Assembly (NCBI RefSeq): GCF_014489595.1
Contig: NZ_CP060790.1
Coordinates: 3,534,001-3,598,000, forward strand
Direction: 5' to 3'
Length of the DNA stretch: 64,000 bases
Source of the DNA: Paenacidovorax monticola
Lineage (GTDB): Bacteria; Pseudomonadota; Gammaproteobacteria; Burkholderiales; Burkholderiaceae_C
Below, piece after piece: positions 55,282 to 64,000 of the stretch; the first letter of the stretch is position 1; each line of letters opens with the position of its first letter. Under the pieces are notes generated by a model that had not been told where the DNA came from, searched no databases, and was given only the letters and a program-made list of their open reading frames with translations. A program made the position numbers and the translations under genes.

Positions 55282-56702
55282 GCATGAACCTCGTCACCCT
55301 GCTGTACCTCGTGGCCAGCGTCTGCTTCATCCAGGCGCTCAAGGGGCTCTCCCACCCCACCACCTCGATCCGGGGCAACCTCTTCGGCATGGTCGGCATG
55401 GCCATCGCCGTGCTGACCACGGCCGCGCTCATCGTCGAACTGGCGGGTGGCAAGGCCCAGGGCATGGTCTATGTGCTCGGCGGCCTGCTCGCGGGCGGCG
55501 CGGCCGGGGCCCTGATGGCCAAGCGCGTGGAAATGACCAAGATGCCCGAGCTGGTGGCCTTCATGCACAGCATGATCGGCCTGGCCGCCGTGTTCATCGC
55601 GATCGCGGCCGTGGCCGAGCCCTGGGCCTTCCAGATCGTCACCAAGGGCCTGCCCATCCCCGCGGGCAACCGGCTGGAGCTGTTCCTGGGGGCGGCCATC
55701 GGCGCCATCACCTTCAGCGGCTCGGTGATCGCCTTCGGCAAGCTCTCGGGCAAGTACAAGTTCCGCCTGTTCCAGGGCGCGCCCGTGCAGTTCTCCGGCC
55801 AGCATCTGCTCAACCTCGTGCTCGGCCTGGCCACGGTGGGCCTAGGGCTGGTGTTCGTGGCCACCGAGAGCTGGACGGCCTTCTTCGCCATGCTGGCGCT
55901 CTCGTTCGTGCTGGGCGTGCTCATCATCATCCCCATCGGCGGCGCCGACATGCCCGTGGTGGTGTCCATGCTCAACAGCTACTCGGGCTGGGCGGCGGCG
56001 GGCATCGGCTTCAGCCTCAACAACAGCATGCTCATCATCGCGGGCTCGCTCGTGGGCAGCTCGGGCGCGATCCTGAGCTACATCATGTGCAAGGCCATGA
56101 ACCGCTCGTTCTTCAACGTGATCCTGGGCGGCTTCGGCGGCGAGGCGTCCGCGGCCGCCGGCGGTGCCCAGGAGCAGCGCCCGGTCAAGAGCGGCAGCGC
56201 CGACGATGCGGCCTACATGCTGGGCAACGCCGAGACGGTGATCATCGTGCCGGGCTACGGCCTGGCGGTGGCGCGAGCGCAGCATGCGGTCAACGAGCTG
56301 GCCGAGAAGCTCACCCACAAGGGCGTCACGGTGAAGTACGCGATCCACCCCGTGGCGGGCCGCATGCCCGGCCACATGAACGTGCTGCTGGCCGAGGCCG
56401 AGGTGCCCTACGACCAGGTGTTCGAGATGGAGGACATCAACGGCGAGTTCGCGCAAGCCGACGTGGCCATCATCCTGGGCGCCAACGACGTGGTGAACCC
56501 CGCCGCGCTGCAGAAGGGCAGCCCCATCTACGGCATGCCGATCCTGGAGGCCTACAAGGCCAAGACCGTGATCGTGAACAAGCGCTCCATGGCCGCAGGC
56601 TATGCGGGCCTGGACAACGAACTGTTCTACATGGACAAGACCATGATGGTCTTCGGCGATGCCAAGAAGGTCGTCGAGGACATGCTCAAGGCCGTCGAGT
56701 AG
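55278..56702 (+). CDS. pntB: NAD(P) transhydrogenase subunit beta
   Basis: A complete 474-residue subunit with eight or nine helices (domain IIb) and a C-terminal NADP(H)-binding domain III (from about 300: YGLAVARAQHAVNELAEKL, HPVAGRMPGHMNVLLAEAEV and NDVVNPAALQKGSPIYGMPI). It contains the proton channel and the hydride-transfer partner site. It closes the operon; a GC hairpin follows at 56708-56724 without a T tract. Confidence 0.96.
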   Translation: MSMNLVTLLYLVASVCFIQALKGLSHPTTSIRGNLFGMVGMAIAVLTTAALIVELAGGKAQGMVYVLGGLLAGGAAGALMAKRVEMTKMPELVAFMHSMIGLAAVFIAIAAVAEPWAFQIVTKGLPIPAGNRLELFLGAAIGAITFSGSVIAFGKLSGKYKFRLFQGAPVQFSGQHLLNLVLGLATVGLGLVFVATESWTAFFAMLALSFVLGVLIIIPIGGADMPVVVSMLNSYSGWAAAGIGFSLNNSMLIIAGSLVGSSGAILSYIMCKAMNRSFFNVILGGFGGEASAAAGGAQEQRPVKSGSADDAAYMLGNAETVIIVPGYGLAVARAQHAVNELAEKLTHKGVTVKYAIHPVAGRMPGHMNVLLAEAEVPYDQVFEMEDINGEFAQADVAIILGANDVVNPAALQKGSPIYGMPILEAYKAKTVIVNKRSMAAGYAGLDNELFYMDKTMMVFGDAKKVVEDMLKAVE

Positions 56703-56707
56703 ACCCC

Positions 56708-56724
56708 GGCCCCGTGGTGGGGCC
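56708..56724 (+). terminator. Weak terminator-like hairpin after pntB
   Basis: GGCCCC and GGGGCC form a 6-bp stem with a five-base loop six bases past the pntB stop. There is no T tract, so termination is uncertain. Confidence 0.3.
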
Positions 56725-56871
56725 ACGAAAGTGCGGGAGGCCCTGCCGGGGCCGTCCCGGGGATGCGTCAAAGTGTCCCGGCGCTCTAGGGTAATCACAG
56801 GCACGCACGAACGGAACCCGCAGGGACAATGCGGGCTGTTCCTTTGTAACGAGAAGTTTGGAGAGACAAGC

Positions 56872-58551
56872 ATGCAAGACCGTCCCTGGCTGGCCGCCTA
56901 TCCGCAAGGGGTGCCGGCCGACATCGACCCGTCGCAATACCTTTCCCTTGCCGCGCTCATGGACGAGGCGTTCCGCAAGTACGCGGACCGGGTGGCCTAC
57001 AGCTTCATGGGTAAGGACGTGAGCTATGCGCAGACCGATTCGCTGAGCCGCGCCTTCGCGGCCTACCTGCAGGGCCTGGGCCTCTCCAAGGGCGACCGTG
57101 TGGCCATCATGATGCCCAATGTGCCGCAGTACCCCGTGACCGTGGCCGCCGTGCTGCGCGCGGGCTTCGTGGTGGTGAACGTGAACCCGCTGTACACGCC
57201 GCGCGAACTGGAGCACCAGCTCAAGGACTCGGGTGCCAAGGCCATCGTCATCATCGAGAACTTCGCGAGCACGCTGCAGCAGTGCATCGCCAACACCCCC
57301 GTCAAGCATGTGGTGCTGTGCGCCATGGGCGACCAGCTCGGCCTGCTCAAGGGCGCGCTGGTCAACTACGTGGTGCGCAACGTCAAGAAAATGGTGCCCG
57401 AGTACAACCTGCCCGGTGCCGTGCGCTTCAACGAGGCCGTTGCCCAGGGCACGCGCGGCAACTTCAAGGCGCCCGAGATCAAACCCGACGACATCGCGCT
57501 GCTGCAGTACACGGGCGGCACCACCGGGGTCTCGAAGGGCGCGGTGCTCCTGCACCGCAACATCATTGCCAATGTGCTGCAGTCCGAGGCCTGGAACTCC
57601 CCGGTGATGAGCAAGGTGCCGGCCGGCGAGCAGCCCACGGCTGTGTGCGCGCTGCCGCTGTACCACATCTTCGCGTTCACCGTGAACATGATGCTGAGCA
57701 TGCGCACGGGCGGCAAGACCATCCTGATCCCGAACCCGCGCGACCTGCCGGCGGTGCTCAAGGAACTGTCCAAGCACACGTTCCACAGTTTCCCGGCCGT
57801 GAACACGCTGTTCAACGGCCTGGCCAACCATCCCGACTTCGGCTCCGTGAACTGGAAGAACCTCAAGGTCTCGGTGGGGGGCGGCATGGCCGTGCAGGGC
57901 GCCGTGGCCAAGCTGTGGCTCGACAAGACGGGCTGCCCGATCTGCGAAGGCTACGGTCTGTCGGAGACCAGCCCCTCGGTCAGCTGCAACCCGGTCACGG
58001 CCAAGGAATACACGGGCACCATCGGCGTGCCGATCCCCAGCACCTACATGAAGCTGCTGGACGACGACGGCCACGAGGTCACCGCGCTGGGCCAGCCCGG
58101 CGAGATCGCCATCAAGGGCCCGCAGGTCATGGCGGGCTACTGGCAGCGTCCCGACGAAACCGCCAAGGTCATGACCGAGGACGGCTACTTCAAGTCCGGC
58201 GACATCGGCGTGATGGATGAGCGTGGCTACTTCAAGGTTGTGGACCGCAAGAAGGACATGGTGCTCGTCTCCGGCTTCAACGTTTACCCGAACGAGGTGG
58301 AGGACGTGGTCGCGCAGATGCCCGGCGTGCTCGAATGCGCGGTGGTGGGCGTCCCTGACGACAAGACCGGCGAGGCCGTCAAGCTCGTCATCGTGAAGAA
58401 GGACCCCGCGCTCACCGAGGCGCAGGTCAAGGAATTCTGCAAGGGCAGCCTCACGGGATACAAGCAGCCGCGCGTGATTGAATTCCGCACTGAACTGCCC
58501 AAGACCCCGGTGGGCAAGATCCTGCGTCGCGAACTGCGCGACAAGCGCTGA
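56872..58551 (+). CDS. fadD: Long-chain fatty acid--CoA ligase
   Basis: A 559-residue adenylate-forming enzyme. The AMP-binding motif YTGGTTGVSKGAVL (near 208) and the GYGLSETSPSVSCNP and DMVLVSGFNVYPNEVE regions are intact, as is the C-terminal lysine (PKTPVGKILRRELR). It activates fatty acids for beta-oxidation or lipid synthesis and is membrane-associated. A GGAGAG ribosome site and a GACAAT element precede the ATG at 56872. It stands between the pnt and dpp operons. Confidence 0.93.
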   Translation: MQDRPWLAAYPQGVPADIDPSQYLSLAALMDEAFRKYADRVAYSFMGKDVSYAQTDSLSRAFAAYLQGLGLSKGDRVAIMMPNVPQYPVTVAAVLRAGFVVVNVNPLYTPRELEHQLKDSGAKAIVIIENFASTLQQCIANTPVKHVVLCAMGDQLGLLKGALVNYVVRNVKKMVPEYNLPGAVRFNEAVAQGTRGNFKAPEIKPDDIALLQYTGGTTGVSKGAVLLHRNIIANVLQSEAWNSPVMSKVPAGEQPTAVCALPLYHIFAFTVNMMLSMRTGGKTILIPNPRDLPAVLKELSKHTFHSFPAVNTLFNGLANHPDFGSVNWKNLKVSVGGGMAVQGAVAKLWLDKTGCPICEGYGLSETSPSVSCNPVTAKEYTGTIGVPIPSTYMKLLDDDGHEVTALGQPGEIAIKGPQVMAGYWQRPDETAKVMTEDGYFKSGDIGVMDERGYFKVVDRKKDMVLVSGFNVYPNEVEDVVAQMPGVLECAVVGVPDDKTGEAVKLVIVKKDPALTEAQVKEFCKGSLTGYKQPRVIEFRTELPKTPVGKILRRELRDKR

Positions 58552-58638
58552 TCCGCGCGGAGTGCGGCGGGATGCGGGCCCGCCACACTCCGCATATACC
58601 CCTAGCTGAATTTCCGGCGCTTTGGGCATCATGCGCCG

Positions 58639-59649
58639 ATGCTGCGGTTCCTGCTCACCCGCGTCAGTCTGCTCGTTCCGACTTTCTTCGGAATGACGCT
58701 GCTCGCGTTCTTCCTGATCCGGCTTGTTCCCGGCGACCCGATCGAGACCATGGCCGGCGAGCGTGGCATCGACGCCGCGCGCCATGCGGCCCTGCTCGTC
58801 GAGTACGGACTCGACAAGCCGGTGCTGACCCAGTACGCCATCTACATCGGCCGCGTGCTGCAGGGGGATCTGGGCAAGTCCATCATCACCCAGGTGCCGG
58901 TGCTGCAGGAGTTCCTGGCGCTGTTTCCCGCCACCATCGAACTGGCCCTGTGCGCGATTCTCTTCGCGCTGCTGCTGGGCATTCCCGCAGGCATCGTCGC
59001 GGCCGTGAAGCGCAACTCGTGGTTCGACCATGGCGTGATGACCGTCTCGCTCACGGGTTACTCCATGCCCATCTTCTGGTGGGGCCTGCTGCTCATCATG
59101 CTGTTCTCGGTGTATCTCGGCCTCACGCCCGTGTCGGGCCGGCTGGACGTGATGCACTACGTCGAGCCTGTCACGGGCTTTCTGCTCGTCGATGCCCTGC
59201 TCGCGGGCGAGCGCGGCGCGTTCGGGTCGGCGCTGCAACACCTTGTGCTGCCGGCCGTGGTGCTGGGCACCAACCCGCTGGCGGTGGTGGCGCGCATGAC
59301 GCGCTCGGCCATGCTCGAAGTGCTGGGCGAGGACTACATCCGCACGGCGCGTGCCAAGGGCTTGTCGGGCCTGCGCGTGGTGGCCCTGCATGCGCTGCGC
59401 AATGCGCTGATCCCCGTGGTCACGGTGATCGGCCTGCAGGTGGGCGTGCTGTTCACGGGCGCCATCCTCACCGAGACCATCTTCTCCTGGCCCGGCGTCG
59501 GCAAATGGCTGATCGAGGCCATCAACCGCCGCGACTATCCCGTGCTGCAGGGCGGCATGCTGCTGCTGGGCGTCGTGGTGATGCTGGTCAACCTGCTGGT
59601 GGACCTGACCTACGGCATCATCAACCCGCGCATCCGCGCCGGCCACTGA
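58639..59649 (+). CDS. dppB: ABC transporter permease, DppB family
   Basis: A 336-residue inner-membrane permease of the dipeptide/oligopeptide/nickel group with about six helices. The EAA-like coupling loop is DYIRTARAKGLSGLRVVALHALRNAL (trimmed: DYIRTARAKGLS...RNAL). It pairs with the dppC product. The ATG follows a CATCAT -10-like element by six bases. Substrate is predicted as short peptides. Confidence 0.92.
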   Translation: MLRFLLTRVSLLVPTFFGMTLLAFFLIRLVPGDPIETMAGERGIDAARHAALLVEYGLDKPVLTQYAIYIGRVLQGDLGKSIITQVPVLQEFLALFPATIELALCAILFALLLGIPAGIVAAVKRNSWFDHGVMTVSLTGYSMPIFWWGLLLIMLFSVYLGLTPVSGRLDVMHYVEPVTGFLLVDALLAGERGAFGSALQHLVLPAVVLGTNPLAVVARMTRSAMLEVLGEDYIRTARAKGLSGLRVVALHALRNALIPVVTVIGLQVGVLFTGAILTETIFSWPGVGKWLIEAINRRDYPVLQGGMLLLGVVVMLVNLLVDLTYGIINPRIRAGH

Positions 59650-59659
59650 ACGCGCTGCC

Positions 59660-60562
59660 ATGGCCATGACGACCACTCCCCTCGGTGCCATGGCGCCCGT
59701 GCCGCCCGGCCCGCTGCGTGCCTTCTGGCGCGCGTTCTCGGCCAACCGGGGCGCCGTGTTCGGCCTGGCCGTGGTGGGGCTGCTGTTCGCGCTCGCGCTG
59801 CTGGCGCCCTGGATCGCGCCGCACGCGCCCGACCAGACCAACAGTGCGGCCTTCCTCAAGCCGCCGTTCTGGCAGGCAGGCGGCTCTACGGCCTACCTGC
59901 TGGGCACCGATGCGATCGGGCGCGACATCCTCTCGCGGCTGCTGCATGGCGCGCGCCTGTCGCTGTCGATCGGTGTCGCCGTGGTGGTGATCGCGCTGGT
60001 GGCGGGGATCGCGCTGGGGCTGGTGGCGGGCTTCTACCGCGGCGTGGTCGAGATCGCCATCATGCGCCTCATGGACATCATCCTCACGTTGCCCAGCCTG
60101 TTGCTGGCCATCGTGATCGTGGCTATCCTCGGGCCGGGGCTCATCAACGCCATGCTCGCCGTGGCCGTGGTGGTGCTGCCGCACTATGTGCGCATCACGC
60201 GAGCGGCCGTCATCAGCGAGGTGTCCAAGGACTACGTCACGGCCGCGCGGCTGAGTGGCGCGGGCACGCTGCGCCTCATGTTCAGCGAAGTGCTGCCCAA
60301 CTGCGCGGCGCCGCTGATCGTGCAGGCCTCGCTGGGCGTGTCGACGGCCATCCTCGACGCGGCGGCGCTGGGCTTCCTGGGCCTGGGCGCGCAGCCGCCG
60401 TCGCCCGAGTGGGGCACCATGCTGGCCGACGCGCGCGAGTTCGTGCTGCGCGCCTGGTGGGTCGTCACCTTTCCGGGGCTGATGATCGTGGGCGCGGTGC
60501 TGGCCTTCAACCTGCTGGGCGACGGGCTGCGCGATGCGCTTGACCCGAAACTTCAAAGATGA
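59660..60562 (+). CDS. dppC: ABC transporter permease, DppC family
   Basis: A 300-residue permease partner of dppB with about six helices and the EAA-type loop DYVTAARLSGAGTLRLMFSEVL. The N-terminal OppC_N part contains FWRAFSANRGAVFGLAVVGL. It starts 11 bp after dppB. A dispersed repeat lies between it and the ATPase gene. Confidence 0.92.
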   Translation: MAMTTTPLGAMAPVPPGPLRAFWRAFSANRGAVFGLAVVGLLFALALLAPWIAPHAPDQTNSAAFLKPPFWQAGGSTAYLLGTDAIGRDILSRLLHGARLSLSIGVAVVVIALVAGIALGLVAGFYRGVVEIAIMRLMDIILTLPSLLLAIVIVAILGPGLINAMLAVAVVVLPHYVRITRAAVISEVSKDYVTAARLSGAGTLRLMFSEVLPNCAAPLIVQASLGVSTAILDAAALGFLGLGAQPPSPEWGTMLADAREFVLRAWWVVTFPGLMIVGAVLAFNLLGDGLRDALDPKLQR

Positions 60563-60565
60563 AAC

Positions 60566-60690
60566 GACACCCCCTGAGCGGCTTCGCCGCTTCCCCCCGC
60601 TCTCGCGCTGTGCGCGGGCAGGGGGACGCAGCCCTCGCAGCGGGGCGGCCCTTGCTCGGCTGCCCTCGCCTGGGGCGCGCCAGTTTCGTG
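60566..60690 (+). repeat. Dispersed intergenic repeat, copy B
   Basis: Begins GACACCCCCTGAGCGGCTTC and shares TTCCCCCCGCTCTCGCG and GGGCAGGGGGACGC with copy A (5107-5234) in the same order. It separates dppC from the ATPase genes within the operon. Short GC stems could affect mRNA stability. Confidence 0.75.
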
Positions 60691-60725
60691 GGACACGAGC
60701 GGTCCCGTAGTGCGATGGAAAACGG

Positions 60726-61768
60726 ATGGCATTGCTGGACATAGAGGACCTGCGGGTCGAGTTCCCCACCCATGGCGCCGTGATGAAGGCCGTGGACGGC
60801 GTGAGCCTGCGCCTCGAGGAGGGCGAGGTGCTGGGCATCGTGGGCGAATCGGGCTCGGGCAAGAGCGTGACCATGATGGCCGTGATGGGCCTCATCGCCT
60901 ACCCGGGCCGCGTGCAGGCGCAGCGCCTGCGCTTTGCGGGCCACGATCTGCCGGGGCTGAAGGACCGCGAGCGCCGCGCGCTGGTGGGCAAGGACGTGGC
61001 CATGATCTTCCAGGACCCGACCACGAGCCTGAACCCCTGCTTCACCATCGGCTTCCAGCTCATGGAGACGCTGCGCCTGCACCTGGGGCTCGACCGCGCT
61101 GCGGCCCGCCGGCGCGCCACCGAGCTGCTGGAGCAGGTGGGCATTCCGGCCGCCAGCGCGCGCCTGAACGACTATCCGCACCAGATGTCAGGCGGCATGA
61201 ACCAGCGTGTGATGATCGCCATGGCCATTGCCTGCAACCCGCGCCTGCTGATCGCCGATGAGCCCACCACGGCACTCGACGTGACGATCCAGGCCCAGAT
61301 TCTCGACCTGCTGCGCACGCTGCAGAAGGAGCGCGGCATGGCCCTGGTGCTCATCACCCATGCCATGGGCGTGGTGCAGGAAATGGCGCAGCGCGTAGCC
61401 GTGATGTACGCGGGCCAGGTGGTGGAGCAAAGCGGGGTGGATCAGCTCTTCGCCGCCCCCAGCACCCGTACACGGCCGCGCTGCTGGCCGCCCGGCCCGA
61501 GCATGCCGGGCCCGACGGGCGCCTGGCCACCATTCCCGGCGTGGTGCCGGGCCTGTACGACCGGCCCGCGGGCTGCCTGTTCGCGCCGCGCTGTGCCGAC
61601 GCGACCGCGCGCTGCCAGGCCGAGCGGCCCACGCTGCAGCCGGCCCACGGCGTGCTCGCGCGCTGCCACTATCCGCTGGGGGATGCGGGGCGTGGGGCGC
61701 GCCGGCTCGCGGATGGGCCGCTGGCGTGGGGGGCGTCCGAAGCGGCCGCGCAGGGGGCCGTGGCATGA
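60726..61768 (+). CDS. dppD: ABC transporter ATPase, DppD family (frameshifted)
   Basis: 347 residues after correction. Walker [12 protein letters not shown]-loop [10 protein letters not shown], signature [16 protein letters not shown] and Walker [13 protein letters not shown] are intact. A base is missing in the C run near 61459-61464, before QHPYTAAL; restored, the chain runs to the C-terminal cysteines of the OppD/DppD Fe-S-type motif CLFAPRC...CQAERP. It overlaps dppF as ATGA. Confidence 0.9.
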
Positions 61769-62784
61769 GCGGGCCGGTGCCGCAGGACGTGGTGGTGCAG
61801 GCCCAGGACCTGCGCCAGGTGTACGCGGTCCGCCGGGGGTGGCTGCGCGCGAGCGCGCAGCTGCAGGCCGTGGGCGGTGTCTCGTTCGAGGTGCGCGCGG
61901 GCCGCACGCTGGCCGTGGTGGGCGAGTCGGGCTGCGGCAAGTCCACGCTGGCGCGCATGGTGTCGCTGATCGAAACGCCTGCGGGCGGGCGCCTCGTGCT
62001 CGACGGCGCCGACGTGACGCACAGCACCGCGCAGCAGCGCCAGGGGCTGCGCAAGACCGTGCAGCTCGTGTTCCAGAACCCCTACGGCTCGCTGAACCCG
62101 CGCAAGCGCATCGGCGCCACACTCGAGGCGCCGCTGGCCATCAACACCACGCTGTCCCGCGCGGAGCGCGCCGAACGCGCGCGTGCCATGCTGGCCCAGG
62201 TGGGGCTGCGGCCCGAAGCGGCCGAGCGCTACCCGCACATGTTCTCGGGCGGCCAGCGCCAGCGCATCGCCATCGCGCGTGCGCTCATGCTGAACCCCAG
62301 GCTCGTGGTGGCCGACGAGCCCGTGTCGGCGCTCGACGTGTCGGTGCAGGCCCAGGTGCTGAACCTGCTGGCCGACCTGCAGGCCCAGCTCGGGCTGGCC
62401 TACCTGTTCATCTCGCACGATCTGGCGGTGGTGCGCCACATCGCGCACGACGTGCTCGTGATGTACCTGGGCCATGCCGTGGAGCAGGGGCCCAAGCACA
62501 AGGTCTTCGCGCGGCCGCTGCACCCCTACACGCAGGCGCTGCTGGCCTCCACGCCGGGCCTGGATGCCGGCGGCGCACGCCGGCGCATCGTGCTGCAGGG
62601 CGAACTGCCCTCGCCGCTCAACCCGCCGCCGGGCTGCGTGTTCTCCACCCGCTGCCCCCATGTGGCCGACCGCTGCCGTGCCGAACGGCCGCTGCAGCGG
62701 CCGCTGGACGAGCGCCTCGTGGCCTGCCATTTCGCCGAACAGATCGCTGAACAGTTTCCGGCGCCGCCCACCGGGGCGGCTTGA
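61765..62784 (+). CDS. dppF: ABC transporter ATPase, DppF family
   Basis: A 339-residue ATPase with Walker [14 protein letters not shown], signature [15 protein letters not shown], Walker [17 protein letters not shown] and the switch HDLAVVRH. The C-terminal oligopeptide motif [20 protein letters not shown] carries the usual cysteines. It overlaps dppD and precedes the binding-protein gene by 23 bp. Confidence 0.94.
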   Translation: MSGPVPQDVVVQAQDLRQVYAVRRGWLRASAQLQAVGGVSFEVRAGRTLAVVGESGCGKSTLARMVSLIETPAGGRLVLDGADVTHSTAQQRQGLRKTVQLVFQNPYGSLNPRKRIGATLEAPLAINTTLSRAERAERARAMLAQVGLRPEAAERYPHMFSGGQRQRIAIARALMLNPRLVVADEPVSALDVSVQAQVLNLLADLQAQLGLAYLFISHDLAVVRHIAHDVLVMYLGHAVEQGPKHKVFARPLHPYTQALLASTPGLDAGGARRRIVLQGELPSPLNPPPGCVFSTRCPHVADRCRAERPLQRPLDERLVACHFAEQIAEQFPAPPTGAA

Positions 62785-62807
62785 TTGCAACCTGAAGGAG
62801 TTCCGTG

Positions 62808-64000
62808 ATGAAACCTGCTCTGTCTCGCAAGCGATTCGCCTGGGCCGCGCTGGCCCTGCCCATGCTGCTGGCCGCTGGCGCGGCCTCGGCCAAGACCCTG
62901 GTGTTCTGCTCCGAGGGCAGCCCGGAGAACTTCTACCCGGCCGTGAACACCACGGGCACCTCGTTCGACGCCAACGAGCCCATCTACAACCGCCTGGTCG
63001 AGTTCGAGCGCGGCGGCACCAAGGTCGTGCCGGGCCTGGCCGAGCGCTGGGACATCTCGGCCGACGGCAAGGAATACACCTTCCACCTGCGCAAGGGCGT
63101 GAAGTGGCACGGCCACCGTGCCTTCAAGCCCACGCGCGACTTCAACGCCGACGACATCCTGTTCGCGTTCGACCGCCAGTGGAAGGAGGACCACCCCTAC
63201 TTCCGCGTGACGAGCCCGAACCACTCGTACTTCAACGACATGGGCATGCCCAAGCTGCTCAAGTCGGTGGAGAAGGTGGACGACTACACCATCAAGATCA
63301 CGCTGAACCAGCCCGAGGCGCCGTTCCTGGCCAACCTGGCCATGCCCTACGCGGCCGTCCAGTCCAAGGAATACGCCGACGCCATGCTCAAGGCCGGCAC
63401 GCCCGAGAAGATCGACCAGGAGCCCATCGGCACCGGGCCCTTCTTCCTCGTGCAGTACCAGAAGGACGCCGTGCTGCGCTACAAGGCCTTCCCCACTTAC
63501 TGGGGCGGCAAGGCCAAGCTCGACGACCTCGTGTACGCGATCACGCCCGATGCCTCCGTGCGCTGGGCCAAGCTGCAGAAGGGAGAGTGCCATGTGATGC
63601 CCTACCCGAACCCGGCCGATCTCGACGCGATCCGCAAGGACCCGAACGTGCAGGTGCTGGAGCAGCCGGGCCTCAATGTGGGCTACCTGGCCTACAACAC
63701 GACCAAGAAACCGTTCGACGACGTGCGCGTGCGCAAGGCGATCAACATGGCCATCAACAAGAAGGCCATCATCGACGGCGTGTACCTGAGCACGGGCGTG
63801 GCCGCCAAGAACCCGATCCCGCCCACCATGTGGTCGTACAACGACGCTGTGAAGGACGATCCCTACGACCCCGAGGCCGCCAAGAAGCTGCTGGCCCAGG
63901 CAGGCCACCCCAACGGCTTCAGCACCGACCTCTGGGCCATGCCCGTGCAGCGCCCCTACAACCCCAATGCCAAGCGCATTGCCGAGCTGATGCAGGCCGA
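62808..64000 (+). CDS. dppA: Dipeptide ABC transporter substrate-binding protein, N-terminal part (cut by window end)
   Basis: Open from ATG 62808 to the window end (about 397 residues visible). AAGGAG precedes the start. A signal peptide ([13 protein letters not shown]) leads to [20 protein letters not shown], the DppA N-terminus, and the family motifs [21 protein letters not shown] and [20 protein letters not shown] are present. It binds dipeptides, or haem in some species, in the periplasm. Order here is B-C-D-F-A, with the receptor last. Confidence 0.93.
   Translation, partial: MKPALSRKRFAWAALALPMLLAAGAASAKTLVFCSEGSPENFYPAVNTTGTSFDANEPIYNRLVEFERGGTKVVPGLAERWDISADGKEYTFHLRKGVKWHGHRAFKPTRDFNADDILFAFDRQWKEDHPYFRVTSPNHSYFNDMGMPKLLKSVEKVDDYTIKITLNQPEAPFLANLAMPYAAVQSKEYADAMLKAGTPEKIDQEPIGTGPFFLVQYQKDAVLRYKAFPTYWGGKAKLDDLVYAITPDASVRWAKLQKGECHVMPYPNPADLDAIRKDPNVQVLEQPGLNVGYLAYNTTKKPFDDVRVRKAINMAINKKAIIDGVYLSTGVAAKNPIPPTMWSYNDAVKDDPYDPEAAKKLLAQAGHPNGFSTDLWAMPVQRPYNPNAKRIAELMQA

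Noticed and set aside
56817..56835. Attenuator-like hairpin before fadD (CCCGCA/TGCGGG)
   Set aside because: A six-base stem without a T tract or alternative pairing; too weak to call.

Overview
The window is about 64 kb of a high-GC chromosome from a betaproteobacterium, most likely a Comamonadaceae member near Acidovorax. This rests on the G+C and codon use, two Bug-type (tripartite tricarboxylate) solute receptors, DUF4148 and DUF4124 proteins, an IPTL-CTERM protein, the gap/tkt arrangement and the split pntAA/pntAB/pntB operon. The genus is inferred from gene content, not from a database search. I see 57 protein genes and no tRNA, rRNA, CRISPR array, insertion sequence or phage gene.

Layout. 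1-5 kb: the tail of a sensor kinase, a DUF4148 protein, a membrane adenylate cyclase with a cytochrome-b-like anchor and a 2Fe-2S domain, a divergent Crp-type regulator and an MFS exporter. 5-8 kb: LysR regulator, Bug receptor and N-formylglutamate amidohydrolase. 8-13 kb: SPOR protein, birA and a SET methyltransferase, divergent from a topB with a lysine-rich linker and a C-terminal SWIB domain. 13-25 kb: accessory genes (AraC, PEBP, GNAT, tyrosine phosphatase, second Bug, GST, two VOC proteins, class A PBP, pirin, slyD, PuuD-like amidase). 25-31 kb: a FecR-TPR-beta-barrel protein overlapping a CHASE2 adenylate cyclase, then an HPF-like gene behind a perfect FNR box. 31-35 kb: tkt-gap. 35-44 kb: small exported proteins and a block with two paralogous LuxR regulators, each divergent from an exported protein (kelch/IPTL-CTERM and GH18 chitinase), plus an AraC gene. 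44-49 kb: speD-murU, pepP, pyk and two PAP2 phosphatases. 49-52 kb: a PmrAB/QseBC-like two-component system behind a PmrA-type box, then fba. 53-57 kb: the pnt operon with a lipoprotein gene inside it. 57-64 kb: fadD and a dppBCDFA-type transporter cut by the window end.

Themes. Central carbon metabolism (gap, tkt, pyk, fba, pnt) sits beside signalling genes. Two unrelated class III cyclases and one Crp-type regulator suggest cAMP signalling tied to redox state and to the envelope. FNR, CRP-like, PmrA-like and LysR-type sites can be read directly. A 20-21 bp motif shared by three regions of the LuxR/AraC block looks like an undescribed regulon signal.

Sequence quality. Fifteen genes are broken by 19 single-base frameshifts, 18 of them a missing base, mostly in short G/C runs. 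The affected genes include gap and birA, and every one gives a full-length protein after a one-base correction. I read these as sequencing or assembly errors and give the joined gene span, naming each break.
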